DNA of 64,000 nt, from contig NZ_BCUT01000008.1 in the NCBI RefSeq assembly GCF_001591365.1, positions 186,001 to 250,000 on the forward strand, in the 5' to 3' direction. The stretch is from Variovorax paradoxus NBRC 15149. GTDB taxonomy: Bacteria > Pseudomonadota > Gammaproteobacteria > Burkholderiales > Burkholderiaceae_C. Below the pieces are notes generated by a model. The model was not told the DNA's origin and did not search any database. It saw nothing but the letters and a program-made list of their open reading frames with translations. This document shows positions 8,933 to 17,680 of this stretch, in pieces. Numbering within the stretch: position 1 is the first letter of the stretch; every line of letters starts with the position of its first letter. The position numbers were made by a program, and so were the translations under genes.

Positions 8933-10093
8933 ATGAGCCGCCGGGCCGCGCCCCGGGGCGCACTGTGGGCCTTGCTGGCCGGCAATTTCGTGATCGGCAC
9001 GGGCGTGATGGTGGTGCCCGGCACGCTCAATGAAATCAGCGCGTCGCTGTCTGTCTCTGTGGCAACAGCGGGCCAGCTGATCACGGTGGCCGCGGTCGTG
9101 ATGTGCCTGGGAGCGCCGCTGCTGGCGGCAGCGGTCGCGGGCTGGGACCGCCGCCAGCTGCTCGCCCTCACCCTGCTCTGGTACGCGGCCGGGCATGCCG
9201 TTGCGGCGCTGATGCCGAGCTTCGGTGCCCTGCTGCCGGTGCGCATGCTCACGGTGGTGGCGCCCGCCATCTTCACGCCCCAGGCTGCGGCCTGCGCCGG
9301 CATGCTGGTGCCGCCGGAGCATCGCGGCCGCGCCGTGACCTTCGTCTTCCTGGGCTGGTCGCTGGCCTCGGTGCTCGGGCTGCCCATCGGTGCGCTGGTG
9401 GGCGGCCATCTGGGCTGGCGCGTGGCTTTCGGGGCGATCGCGCTGCTGAGCATCGCCAGTGCGGCATCGATCTGGCTGACCCTGCCGCAGGGCATCCGCC
9501 CCGCGGCGCTGACGGCGGCCGCCTGGGCGCGCGTGCTGCGCAGCCCGGTGCTGATGGGCATCGTCTCGGTCACGGCGCTGCAGGGGGCTGGCCAGTTCGT
9601 GCTGTTCAGCTATTTCGGACCGATCCTGAAGCGGGACTTCGGCGCGGACCCCACCATGCTGAGCCTGATGTGGGCGCTGTTCGGCGTGTTCGGCCTTGCG
9701 GGCAACATGCTCGTGAGCCGGTTCATCGACCGCGTAGGCGCGGGCCGCATGGTGCTGCTGACGAGTTCGCTGATCGCGCTGAGCCTCTTCCTTTGGCCAT
9801 GGGCCGGCACGCTGCCGTGGCTGGCGGCGGTGCTCGTGCCCTGGGGGCTGGGCTGCTTCGCGACCAATTCGGCGCAGCAGGCGCGGCTGGTCGGCCTGGC
9901 ACCCACGCTTGCGCCGGGCTCGGTGGCGCTGAACAGTTCCGGCATCTATGTCGGCCAGGCGGTGGGTGCCGGACTGGGTGGATGGCTGCTTGCCAACGAC
10001 GCGGTGGCGTGGATGAACTGGGCTGGTTTTGCCCTGCTGCTCGCAGCCATCGGCCTGAGCGTGGCCATCGACCGCAGCCGCCGGCCGGCCTGA
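8933..10093 (+). CDS. MFS transporter (DHA1-like)
   Basis: Major facilitator superfamily permease of 386 residues with about 12 hydrophobic segments, starting with LWALLAGNFVIGTGVMVVPG and ending with WAGFALLLAAIGLSVAI. The motif-A-like loop between helices 2 and 3 reads AAAVAGWDRRQ. It resembles AraJ/YdhP-type drug or sugar-efflux members, but the substrate is not predictable. It starts four bases after the dehydrogenase stop, so both are probably one operon. The product is an inner-membrane protein. Confidence 0.88.
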   Translation: MSRRAAPRGALWALLAGNFVIGTGVMVVPGTLNEISASLSVSVATAGQLITVAAVVMCLGAPLLAAAVAGWDRRQLLALTLLWYAAGHAVAALMPSFGALLPVRMLTVVAPAIFTPQAAACAGMLVPPEHRGRAVTFVFLGWSLASVLGLPIGALVGGHLGWRVAFGAIALLSIASAASIWLTLPQGIRPAALTAAAWARVLRSPVLMGIVSVTALQGAGQFVLFSYFGPILKRDFGADPTMLSLMWALFGVFGLAGNMLVSRFIDRVGAGRMVLLTSSLIALSLFLWPWAGTLPWLAAVLVPWGLGCFATNSAQQARLVGLAPTLAPGSVALNSSGIYVGQAVGAGLGGWLLANDAVAWMNWAGFALLLAAIGLSVAIDRSRRPA

Positions 10094-10227
10094 CCGCGCG
10101 GCGGCCCCGCGTAAAACCCGGCATGCCCCTGCGGCCGATGGCTGCAAAATCGAAGGCTGCGCAAACTCCGGGCCCGGTGCCTGCAGGCGGCCCCCGGACA
10201 CCCACCAACCAGCGAATATCTTTTCCA

Positions 10228-11748
10228 ATGACAGTCAACTACACCCGGATCGGCGTCGTCGGCGCCGGCGCCATGGGCCGAGGCATCGCACAGATCGCGG
10301 CCCAGGCGGGCAGCGAAGTGCTGCTGCTCGACAGTTTTGCAGGTGCCGCCGAACGCGGGCGCGAAGCCCTCGCGGCCCAATGGAACAAGCTGCACGAGAA
10401 GGGCAAGATCGACGCCGCGGCGCGCGATGCGCAAATCGCCCGCGTGAAGGCGGTCGACTCGGTCGGGGCGCTGGCCCAGTGCGACCTGGTGATCGAAGCG
10501 GTGGTCGAAGACCTCGAAGTCAAGCGCAAGCTGTTCCGCGAACTCGAAACAGTGGTCGCGCCCACGGCCACGCTGGCCACCAACACCTCGTCGCTGTCGG
10601 TCACGGCCATCGCGGCCGGGCTCGCGCATCCGGAGCGCGTGGCGGGCTTTCACTTCTTCAACCCGGTGCCGCTGATGAAGGTGGTCGAGGTGGTGGCCGG
10701 CTTCAAGACTTCGGCCGAGGTCTGCAAGCAGCTCGCGGGCTATGCGGTGCAGATGGGCCACAGCGCCGTGCAGGCGCAGGACACGCCGGGCTTCATCGTC
10801 AACCACGCGGGCCGCGGCTACGGCACGGAAGCACTGCGCATCGTCGGCGAAGGCGTGGCCGATTTCGCCACCATCGACCGCATCCTGAAGGAGCAGGCCG
10901 GCTTTCGCCTGGGCCCCTTCGAGCTGATGGACCTGACCGCGCTCGATGTGTCGCATCCGGTGATGGAATCGATCTACCACCAGTACTACGAGGAGCCGCG
11001 CTTCCGTCCGAGCGTGATCACCGCCCAGCGGCTGGCGGCCGGCGTGCTGGGCCGCAAGACCAATGAAGGCTTCTACCGCTACAACGACGGCGTGATGCAG
11101 CAGCCCGCCGAGCCGGCGGTGCCGGTGGTGGCGGCGATGCCCTCGGTCTGGGTTTCGCCGCGCGCTGCGCGCCGGGCCGAGCTGCTGCGGCTGGTGAACG
11201 CACTGGGCGCGCAGATCGACAGCGGCGCCACGGCGGCGCCCACGTCGCTGATCCTGGTGGCCCCGCTGGGCTTCGACGTGACCACGGTGGCCGCGGTCGA
11301 GCGGCTGGACGCCACGCGCACGATGGGCATCGACATGCTGATCGACGATGCCGCCACCAAGCGCCGCGTGCTCGCCACCAACCCCGCCACGTGGCGCGAC
11401 ATCCGCGATGCGGCGCATGCGCTCTTCGCGCGCGATGCAAAGGCGGTGAGCGTGATCCGCGACAGCGGCGGCTTCGTGACGCAGCGCGTGATCGGCACCA
11501 TCGTGAACATTGCCGCCGACATGTGCCAGCAGCGCGTCTGCTCGCCGGCCGACCTCGAAACCGCGGTGCAGCTGGGCCTGGGCTATCCGCGCGGCCCGCT
11601 CGCCATGGGCAACCTGTACGGTCCGACCAACATGCTCGAAGTGCTGTTCAACCTGCAGACCGTCTACGGCGATCCGCGCTACCGCCCGAGCCCCTGGCTG
11701 CGCCGCCGCGGCGCGATCGGCCTGAGCCTGCTGCACGAAGAAGAATAA
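10228..11748 (+). CDS. 3-hydroxyacyl-CoA dehydrogenase
   Basis: NAD-dependent oxidation of 3-hydroxyacyl-CoA to 3-ketoacyl-CoA. The 506-residue chain begins with the NAD-binding fold GVVGAGAMGRGIAQIAAQAG, contains FHFFNPVPLMKVVEVV, and carries two C-terminal 3HCDH domains, the second near NLYGPTNMLEVL. This two-C-domain length matches PaaH/PaaC 3-hydroxyadipyl-CoA dehydrogenases of phenylacetate breakdown as well as general beta-oxidation enzymes, so I leave the symbol empty. The ATG at 10228 is chosen because the fold starts a few residues later; a long open frame upstream is a shadow of the MFS gene. An enoyl-CoA hydratase follows. Confidence 0.92.
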   Translation: MTVNYTRIGVVGAGAMGRGIAQIAAQAGSEVLLLDSFAGAAERGREALAAQWNKLHEKGKIDAAARDAQIARVKAVDSVGALAQCDLVIEAVVEDLEVKRKLFRELETVVAPTATLATNTSSLSVTAIAAGLAHPERVAGFHFFNPVPLMKVVEVVAGFKTSAEVCKQLAGYAVQMGHSAVQAQDTPGFIVNHAGRGYGTEALRIVGEGVADFATIDRILKEQAGFRLGPFELMDLTALDVSHPVMESIYHQYYEEPRFRPSVITAQRLAAGVLGRKTNEGFYRYNDGVMQQPAEPAVPVVAAMPSVWVSPRAARRAELLRLVNALGAQIDSGATAAPTSLILVAPLGFDVTTVAAVERLDATRTMGIDMLIDDAATKRRVLATNPATWRDIRDAAHALFARDAKAVSVIRDSGGFVTQRVIGTIVNIAADMCQQRVCSPADLETAVQLGLGYPRGPLAMGNLYGPTNMLEVLFNLQTVYGDPRYRPSPWLRRRGAIGLSLLHEEE

Positions 11749-11783
11749 GCAGACCAACACCAAAAAACGAAAGCATCACAGCG

Positions 11784-12563
11784 ATGACCGCCGAACTGAA
11801 GAGCACCAGCGAGGGACGCACCATGGTGCTGACGATCGCCAACCCGACCCAGCGCAACGCCCTGGGCCCCGAGATCTACGCCGCGGGCATCGAGGCGCTC
11901 AACGGCGCCGAGAGCAGCGATGAGATCCGCAGCGTCGTCATCGTGGGCGAAGGCGCATGGTTCTGCGCCGGCGGCTCGCTGCAGCGGCTGTCCGACAACC
12001 GCCAGCGCGATCCTTCGGTGCAGGCCGAAAGCATCGAGGGCCTGCACAACTGGATCGACTCGATCCGCGCCTTTCCCAAGCCCATCATCGCGGCGGTCGA
12101 AGGCGCGGCCGCAGGCGCCGGCTTCTCGCTGGCACTGGCCTGCGATTTCGTGGTGGCCGCACGCGACGCGGTCTTTGCGGCGTCGTACAGCAACGTGGCG
12201 CTCTCGCCCGACGGCGGCCTGAGCTGGCAGCTTGCGCGTGCATTGCCGCGCCAGCTGGCCAGCGAGTGGCTGATGTGCGGCGAGCGCATCGGCGCGCCGC
12301 GGCTGCATGCGCTCGGGCTGGTCAATGAACTGAGCGAGCACGGCCAGGCGCTTGCAAGCGCCCTGGCGCTGGCGGCCCGGCTCAATGCACGCGCGCCCAA
12401 TTCGCTGGCCAGCATCAAGGAGCTGCTGAGCGAAGCGCCCGGCGCCACCTTCGCGTCGCAGCTCTCGCAGGAGCGCGACCATTTCGTTCGCAACCTGCAC
12501 CACCCGAATGCGGGCGTCGGCATTGCCGCGTTCATCGAGAAGAAACCACCGCACTACGAGTAG
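11784..12563 (+). CDS. Enoyl-CoA hydratase/isomerase family protein
   Basis: Crotonase-fold enzyme of 259 residues acting on acyl-CoA thioesters. The oxyanion-hole segments are visible as GAWFCAGGSLQRL (about residues 54-66) and EGAAAGAGFSLALACDF (about 103-119). The residues equivalent to both catalytic glutamates of classical hydratases are not clear: the second-helix site reads SYSNVALSPDGGLSW, with Asp rather than Glu. An isomerase or PaaG-like role is therefore possible. It starts 35 bases after the 3-hydroxyacyl-CoA dehydrogenase and is presumably co-transcribed. Confidence 0.9.
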   Translation: MTAELKSTSEGRTMVLTIANPTQRNALGPEIYAAGIEALNGAESSDEIRSVVIVGEGAWFCAGGSLQRLSDNRQRDPSVQAESIEGLHNWIDSIRAFPKPIIAAVEGAAAGAGFSLALACDFVVAARDAVFAASYSNVALSPDGGLSWQLARALPRQLASEWLMCGERIGAPRLHALGLVNELSEHGQALASALALAARLNARAPNSLASIKELLSEAPGATFASQLSQERDHFVRNLHHPNAGVGIAAFIEKKPPHYE

Positions 12564-12622
12564 CGGCACGCCGTCGCTCCTGCGACACCCCTCAGTTTTT
12601 CAGTCGCCGACAGGACAGACCA

Positions 12623-13342
12623 ATGGACGACCCCATTCTTACCATCGAAGAACGTGAAGCGATCAACAGTGGTCGCTGGTTTTCTTCTCTTTCTCCATCG
12701 CTACGGCACGACATCCTCCGATGTGCTTTCGTCAAACGCTTCAAGGACGGCGACCTGATCGCTGCCCGCGGCGACCCTCCCGACCACTGGATCGCCTGCG
12801 CCAAGGGCGCGGTGCGCGTCAGCTCGACGGCCGTCTCGGGCAAGCAGGTGACGCTGACCTACGTGGAGCCGGGCATCTGGTTCGGCGACGTGGCGATGTT
12901 CGACGGGGACCGGCGCACGCACGATGCCTATGCGCATGGAGACACCACCATCCTGTGCGTCGCGCGGGCCGACTTCCAGAAGATCCTGGCTGCGCACGTG
13001 GAGCTGTACGAAGCGCTGATGCGGCTGCAGGCGCGCCGCATCCGCACGCTGTTCGGGCTGGTGGAAGACCTCAACACCCTGCCCTTGCGTGCACGCCTGG
13101 CCAAGCAGCTGATCCACCTGGTGCGCAGCTACGGCGTGCCCAACCTGGAAGACGGCAGCCAGATGCGCATCGGCCTGCAGCTTGCGCAGGAAGAACTCGC
13201 CCAGTTGCTCGGCGCCTCGCGCCAGCGCGTCAACCAGGAACTCAAGACCATGGAACGCGAGGGCACCATCCGCATCGAGCCGGGCGGCCTGGTCGTATTG
13301 GACCGCGCAGCATTGATGCGCGTCTCGGAAGCAGATCATTGA
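12623..13342 (+). CDS. Crp/Fnr family transcriptional regulator
   Basis: Regulator of 239 residues with an N-terminal cyclic-nucleotide-binding-like beta-barrel (about 25-120, including FKDGDLIAARGDPPDHW and GIWFGDVAMFDG) and a C-terminal winged helix (LAQEELAQLLGASRQRVNQEL). No cysteine cluster for an Fnr-type iron-sulfur centre is visible. Its stop is followed one base later by the ATG of the kinase-like gene, and it lies within the acyl-CoA gene run, so it may control those genes. The ligand is unknown. Confidence 0.9.
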   Translation: MDDPILTIEEREAINSGRWFSSLSPSLRHDILRCAFVKRFKDGDLIAARGDPPDHWIACAKGAVRVSSTAVSGKQVTLTYVEPGIWFGDVAMFDGDRRTHDAYAHGDTTILCVARADFQKILAAHVELYEALMRLQARRIRTLFGLVEDLNTLPLRARLAKQLIHLVRSYGVPNLEDGSQMRIGLQLAQEELAQLLGASRQRVNQELKTMEREGTIRIEPGGLVVLDRAALMRVSEADH

Positions 13343-13343
13343 C

Positions 13344-14450
13344 ATGAGCCAGGACTTCTCCAACTTCATCGGCACCCGTGCGGTCTCGCAGCAGCATGCC
13401 TTCGACGTCGAGGCGCTCGCAGCGTGGCTGGCGAAGAACCTCGACGGCTTCCAGGGACCGCTGACGGTCGAGATGTTCAAGGGCGGGCAATCGAACCCGA
13501 CCTACAAGCTCGTCACGCCCACGCAGAGCTACGTGATGCGTGCCAAGCCCGGCCCGGTTGCCAAGCTGCTGCCCTCGGCCCATGCGGTGGAGCGTGAATT
13601 CAAGGTCATGAGCGGCCTGGCCGGCACCGGCGTGCCCGTGCCGCGCATGCATTGCCTGTGCGAGGACGAAGCCGTGATCGGCCGCGCCTTCTACGTGATG
13701 GAATTCATGCAGGGCCGCGTGCTGTGGGACCAGGCCCTGCCCGGCATGGGCAATGCAGAGCGCGCTGCCATCTACGACGAGATGAACCGCGTCATCGCGG
13801 CGCTGCACACCGTGAAGTTCGCCGAGCGCGGCCTCGCGGACTACGGCAAGCCCGGCAACTACTTCGAGCGCCAGATCGGCCGCTGGAGCAAGCAGTACAA
13901 GGCCTCGGCCGATGGCGCCGGCGAACTGTCGCAGCCGATCGAGGCCATGGAGCGCCTGATCGACTGGCTTCCCGCCCATATGCCGGCGAGCGCGCGCGAC
14001 GAGACCAAGGTTTCGATCGTCCATGGCGACTACCGCCTGGACAACGTGATGTTCCATGCCACGGAGCCGCGGATCATCGCGGTGCTCGACTGGGAGCTCT
14101 CCACGCTGGGCCATCCGCTGGCGGACTTCAGCTACCACTGCATGTCCTGGCACATGCCCCCCACCACGGGCCGCGGCATCGGCGGCGTGGATGTCGCGGC
14201 GCTGGGCATTCCCACCGAGAGCGAATACATCCGCCGCTACTGCGAGCGCACGCGCATCACCACGCCCGAGGCGCTGGCGCCCGACTGGAATTTCTACCAG
14301 GCCTACAACCTGTTCCGCATGGCCGCGATCCTGCAAGGCATTGCCAAGCGGGTCGAGGCAGGCACCGCATCGAGCGAGCAGGCCGTGGCTTCGGCCCGCG
14401 GCGCGCGCCCCATGGCCGAAATGGCCTGGCAGTTTGCCCAAAAGGCATAA
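13344..14450 (+). CDS. Phosphotransferase family protein (ACAD10-like APH domain)
   Basis: Aminoglycoside-phosphotransferase/choline-kinase-fold protein of 368 residues. The kinase signatures are FKGGQSNPTYKL (glycine-rich loop region), the Brenner motif SIVHGDYRLDNVMFH, and the metal-binding IAVLDWELSTLGHPLAD. Bacterial homologues sit beside acyl-CoA dehydrogenases and resemble the N-terminal part of eukaryotic ACAD10/11, where the kinase domain is implicated in 4-hydroxy acid catabolism. Here the acyl-CoA dehydrogenase follows after 30 bases, which supports the same role. Antibiotic resistance is unlikely. Confidence 0.9.
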   Translation: MSQDFSNFIGTRAVSQQHAFDVEALAAWLAKNLDGFQGPLTVEMFKGGQSNPTYKLVTPTQSYVMRAKPGPVAKLLPSAHAVEREFKVMSGLAGTGVPVPRMHCLCEDEAVIGRAFYVMEFMQGRVLWDQALPGMGNAERAAIYDEMNRVIAALHTVKFAERGLADYGKPGNYFERQIGRWSKQYKASADGAGELSQPIEAMERLIDWLPAHMPASARDETKVSIVHGDYRLDNVMFHATEPRIIAVLDWELSTLGHPLADFSYHCMSWHMPPTTGRGIGGVDVAALGIPTESEYIRRYCERTRITTPEALAPDWNFYQAYNLFRMAAILQGIAKRVEAGTASSEQAVASARGARPMAEMAWQFAQKA

Positions 14451-14480
14451 CCGCCCCCACACCCCACCAGGAGACAGACG

Positions 14481-15752
14481 ATGGACTTCGAATACTCGGC
14501 AAAAACCAAGGAACTCCAGAAGCGCGTGAGCGCATTCATGGACGCGCACATCTATCCGGCCGAAGCCGAGTATTCCGCCGAGCTGGCCGCCAACACGGCC
14601 GCGGGCAAACGCTGGACCGCGCTCAAGACCGTCGAGAAGCTCAAGGAAAAGGCCAAGGCCCAGGGCCTGTGGAACCTGTTCCTGCCGGTCGACAGCGCGG
14701 CCGCCTCCGGCTACGAAGGCGCCGGCCTCACCAACCAGGAATACGCGCCGCTGGCCGAGATCATGGGCCGCGTGCCATGGGCCTCGGAAGCCTTCAACTG
14801 CTCGGCGCCGGACACCGGCAACATGGAGACCATCGCCCGCTACGGCTCCGAAGCCATCAAGGCGCGCTGGCTCAAGCCGCTGCTCGAAGGCCAGATCCGC
14901 TCGGCCTTCGCCATGACCGAACCCGACGTGGCATCGAGCGATGCCACCAACATCTCGACCCGCATCGAGCGCCAGGGCGACGAGTACGTCATCAACGGCC
15001 GCAAGTGGTGGATCTCGGGCGCTGCCGATCCGCGCTGCGCCGTCTTCATCACCATGGGCAAGAGCGACCCCGACGCGCCGCGGCATTCGCAGCAGAGCAT
15101 GATCATCGTGCCGGCCGACGCCAAGGGCATCCGCATCGTGCGGCCGCTCAACGTGATGGGCTACGACGACGCGCCGCACGGCCACGTCGAGATGTACTTC
15201 GAGAACGTGCGCGTGCCGGCCGACAACATGCTGCTCGGCGAAGGCCGCGGCTTCGAAATTGCCCAGGGCCGCCTCGGCCCCGGACGCATCCATCACTGCA
15301 TGCGCCTGATCGGCCTGGCCGAGCGCGCGCTCGAGCTGATGTGCAAGCGCGCCTCCTCGCGCGTGGCCTTCGGCAAGACCGTCGCCTCGCAGACCGTCAC
15401 GCAGGAGCGCATCGCCGAAGCGCGCTGCAAGATCGACATGGCGCGCCTGCTCACGCTCAAGGCCGCATGGCTGATGGACGTGGCCGGCAACAAGGTGGCC
15501 AAGAACGAGATCGCGATGATCAAGGTGGTCGCGCCCAGCATGGCCTGCCAGGTGATCGACTGGGCCATGCAGGTCCACGGCGGCGGCGGCATGTCCGATG
15601 ACTTCCCGCTCGCCTACGCCTATGCCGGCGCGCGCACGCTGCGCTTCGCGGACGGCCCGGACGAAGTGCACCGCAACGCGATCGCCAAGTGGGAGCTGGG
15701 CAAGTACGCGCCGAACAAGGGCGATGCCGACATGCCCGTCACGCGCTTCTGA
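14481..15752 (+). CDS. Acyl-CoA dehydrogenase
   Basis: FAD-dependent desaturase of acyl-CoA thioesters, 423 residues. Visible family blocks are FAMTEPDVASSDATNIST (FAD/substrate-binding), INGRKWWISGAADPRC, and the C-terminal MQVHGGGGMSDDFPLAYAYAG ending in a region with DGPDEVHRNAIAK. This is the ACAD10/11-like branch that pairs with an APH-type kinase, as it does here. It closes the same-strand acyl-CoA run and is followed by a palindromic REP-like element that probably terminates transcription. Confidence 0.94.
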   Translation: MDFEYSAKTKELQKRVSAFMDAHIYPAEAEYSAELAANTAAGKRWTALKTVEKLKEKAKAQGLWNLFLPVDSAAASGYEGAGLTNQEYAPLAEIMGRVPWASEAFNCSAPDTGNMETIARYGSEAIKARWLKPLLEGQIRSAFAMTEPDVASSDATNISTRIERQGDEYVINGRKWWISGAADPRCAVFITMGKSDPDAPRHSQQSMIIVPADAKGIRIVRPLNVMGYDDAPHGHVEMYFENVRVPADNMLLGEGRGFEIAQGRLGPGRIHHCMRLIGLAERALELMCKRASSRVAFGKTVASQTVTQERIAEARCKIDMARLLTLKAAWLMDVAGNKVAKNEIAMIKVVAPSMACQVIDWAMQVHGGGGMSDDFPLAYAYAGARTLRFADGPDEVHRNAIAKWELGKYAPNKGDADMPVTRF

Positions 15753-15763
15753 TCTGTCTTGCT

Positions 15764-15798
15764 CCCCTCTCCCCGTGGGGAGAGGGTTGGGGTGAGGG
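15764..15798. repeat. REP-like palindromic element
   Basis: A 10-bp perfect palindrome CCCTCTCCCC-GT-GGGGAGAGGG (15765-15786) is followed by the tail TTGGGGTGAGGG. This core-plus-tail sequence is familiar from intergenic regions of many Beta- and Gammaproteobacteria. It lies between the convergent acyl-CoA dehydrogenase and GNAT genes, where it could act as a bidirectional terminator. No second copy was noticed in the window. Confidence 0.75.
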
Positions 15799-15834
15799 CC
15801 GACGGCGATCCATGCGCCACGGCCCTTTTCTCTT

Positions 15835-16314
15835 TCAGAGCTTCTTCTGCAAAAAGACGGCGTGCCCGAACGCCGGATCGAGCTGATAGCCGGCGAAGCC
15901 CTCGCGTTCATAGCTGCGCAGCGCCGGCGCATTGCCCGACAGCACCTCGAGCGTGAGCTTGCAGGCGCCGCGCGCGCGGGCCTCCTGCTCCACCCGCGCA
16001 AGCATGCGCTGCGCGATGCGCCGGCCGCGATGGCTGGGCAGCACGACCACGTCGTGCACATTGACCAGCGGCTTGCAGGCGAAGGTCGAGAAGCCTTCGA
16101 TGCAGTTGACCAGGCCCACGGGCGTTGGCCCGTCGTACGCGAGCACGCTGAAGGCTTGCGGCCTCGCGGCCAGCGCCGCAGGCAGCTCGGCCAGCACACC
16201 CGCTTCGAGCGGCGTGCCGCCGCCCGCGGGATCGCGTGCGTAGGCGTCGAGCAGGCGAACCAGCGCGGCCGCATGCGCGGCGTTGCGGTAGTCCGCCAGC
16301 ACGACCTCGACCAT
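15835..16314 (-). CDS. GNAT family N-acetyltransferase
   Basis: Acetyl-CoA-dependent acyltransferase of 159 residues. The acetyl-CoA-binding pattern is seen as VHDVVVLPSHRGRRIAQRML, and the C-terminal strand-helix as LEVLSGNAPALRSYEREGF. The acceptor is not known. I use the ATG at 16314, two bases past the glmM stop; a GTG at 16320 overlapping that stop as GTGA would add two residues and is an equally good coupled start. Co-transcription with glmM-folP is likely. Confidence 0.87.
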   Translation of the reverse strand: MVEVVLADYRNAAHAAALVRLLDAYARDPAGGGTPLEAGVLAELPAALAARPQAFSVLAYDGPTPVGLVNCIEGFSTFACKPLVNVHDVVVLPSHRGRRIAQRMLARVEQEARARGACKLTLEVLSGNAPALRSYEREGFAGYQLDPAFGHAVFLQKKL

Positions 16315-16316
16315 CG

Positions 16317-17654
16317 TCACCGTGCAGGTTCCAGGGTGGCGGCAAGCCGCTGCGCGCAAGACTGCGCCTGCTTCGCATCGCGCGCCTCGACCATCACGCG
16401 CACCAGCGGTTCGGTGCCGCTCGCACGGATCAGCACACGGCCGCTGTCGCCGAGCTCGGCTTCGATGCGGCGCGTTTCGCCGGCCAGCGCATCGTTGTTC
16501 TTCCAGTCCTGTCCCGGCGTCAGGCGGACATTGATCAGCACCTGCGGAAACAGCGTGATCTCCGCGAGCAGCTGCGCCACCGTCTTGCCGCTGCGCACGC
16601 AGGCCTGCAGCACCTGCAGCGCGCTCACGATGCCGTCCCCGGTGGTGTGGCGGTCGAGCGCCAGCAGGTGGCCCGAGCCCTCGCCGCCCAGGAGCCAGCC
16701 GCGCTTTTCGAGTTCCTCGAGCACATAGCGGTCGCCCACCTTGGCGCGCACCAGCTCGATGCCCTGCCCGCGCAGCGCCACCTCGATCGCCTTGTTGGTC
16801 ATGAGCGTGCCGACCACGCCCGCCGGCTTGTCGCCGCGCGCGATGCGCTCCGCCACCATGAGGTAGAGCAGCTCGTCGCCATTGAACAGCCGCCCGCTGG
16901 CGTCGACCAGTTGCAGGCGGTCAGCATCGCCGTCGAGCGCGATGCCGTAGTCGGCCTTCTGCGCCGTGACGGCCTCGACCAGCGCGGCCGGATGGGTCGC
17001 GCCGAAGCCCTTGTTGATGTTGAGGCCGTCGGGTGCGCAGCCGATGCTGCTGACCTCGGCGCCCAGTTCGTGGAACACGTTCGGCGCCACCTGGTAGGCC
17101 GCGCCATGCGCCGCATCGACCACGAGCTTCATGCCGCGCAGCGTCAGGTCGTTGGCGAAGGTGCTCTTGCAGAACTCGATGTAGCGGCCCGGCGCATCAT
17201 TGAGGCGGCGTGCCTTGCCGAGGTTGGCGGAATCGACCCACACGGGGGCCTCCTCGAGCGCGGCCTCCACCGCAAGCTCCCACGCATCGTCGAGCTTGGT
17301 TCCCTGCGCGCTGAAGAACTTGATGCCGTTGTCCGGATAGGCGTTGTGGCTGGCGCTGATCACCACGCCCAGGCTCGCGCGCTGGGCGCGGGTCAGGTAG
17401 GCGACGCCGGGCGTCGGCAGCGGCCCCAGCAGCACCACGTCGACCCCGGCGGAGTTGAAACCCGACTCCAGCGCAGACTCGAGCATGTAGCCCGAGATGC
17501 GCGTGTCCTTGCCGATCAGCACCGTGGGGCGCGCCTCGCTCTTCTTGAGCACGCGGCCCACGGCATGCGCGAGGCGCAGCACGAAATCGGGCGTGATGGG
17601 CGACTGGCCGACCGTGCCGCGGATGCCGTCGGTGCCAAAGTATTTGCGGGTCAT
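16317..17654 (-). CDS. glmM: Phosphoglucosamine mutase
   Basis: Converts glucosamine-6-phosphate to glucosamine-1-phosphate for UDP-GlcNAc, peptidoglycan and LPS synthesis. The 445-residue protein starts MTRKYFGTDGIRG, has the active phosphoserine loop VISASHNAYPDNGIKF, the metal-binding ALDGDADRLQLVD, and the phosphate-binding RASGTEPLVRVMVEA near the C-terminus. The ATG at 17654 is the clear start. folP lies 26 bases upstream, and folP-glmM next to ftsH is the usual proteobacterial order. Confidence 0.97.
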   Translation of the reverse strand: MTRKYFGTDGIRGTVGQSPITPDFVLRLAHAVGRVLKKSEARPTVLIGKDTRISGYMLESALESGFNSAGVDVVLLGPLPTPGVAYLTRAQRASLGVVISASHNAYPDNGIKFFSAQGTKLDDAWELAVEAALEEAPVWVDSANLGKARRLNDAPGRYIEFCKSTFANDLTLRGMKLVVDAAHGAAYQVAPNVFHELGAEVSSIGCAPDGLNINKGFGATHPAALVEAVTAQKADYGIALDGDADRLQLVDASGRLFNGDELLYLMVAERIARGDKPAGVVGTLMTNKAIEVALRGQGIELVRAKVGDRYVLEELEKRGWLLGGEGSGHLLALDRHTTGDGIVSALQVLQACVRSGKTVAQLLAEITLFPQVLINVRLTPGQDWKNNDALAGETRRIEAELGDSGRVLIRASGTEPLVRVMVEARDAKQAQSCAQRLAATLEPAR

Positions 17655-17680
17655 GGATTCGTTCTTGTTCTCGGGTTTTG

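Noticed and set aside
9103..10227. N-terminal extension of the 3-hydroxyacyl-CoA dehydrogenase frame
   Set aside because: The extension overlaps the MFS transporter in another phase and has no dehydrogenase similarity; the Rossmann fold begins just after ATG 10228.
13344..14450. Possible aminoglycoside-resistance gene
   Set aside because: The APH fold is present, but coupling to an ACAD10/11-like acyl-CoA dehydrogenase points to hydroxy-acid metabolism rather than drug resistance.
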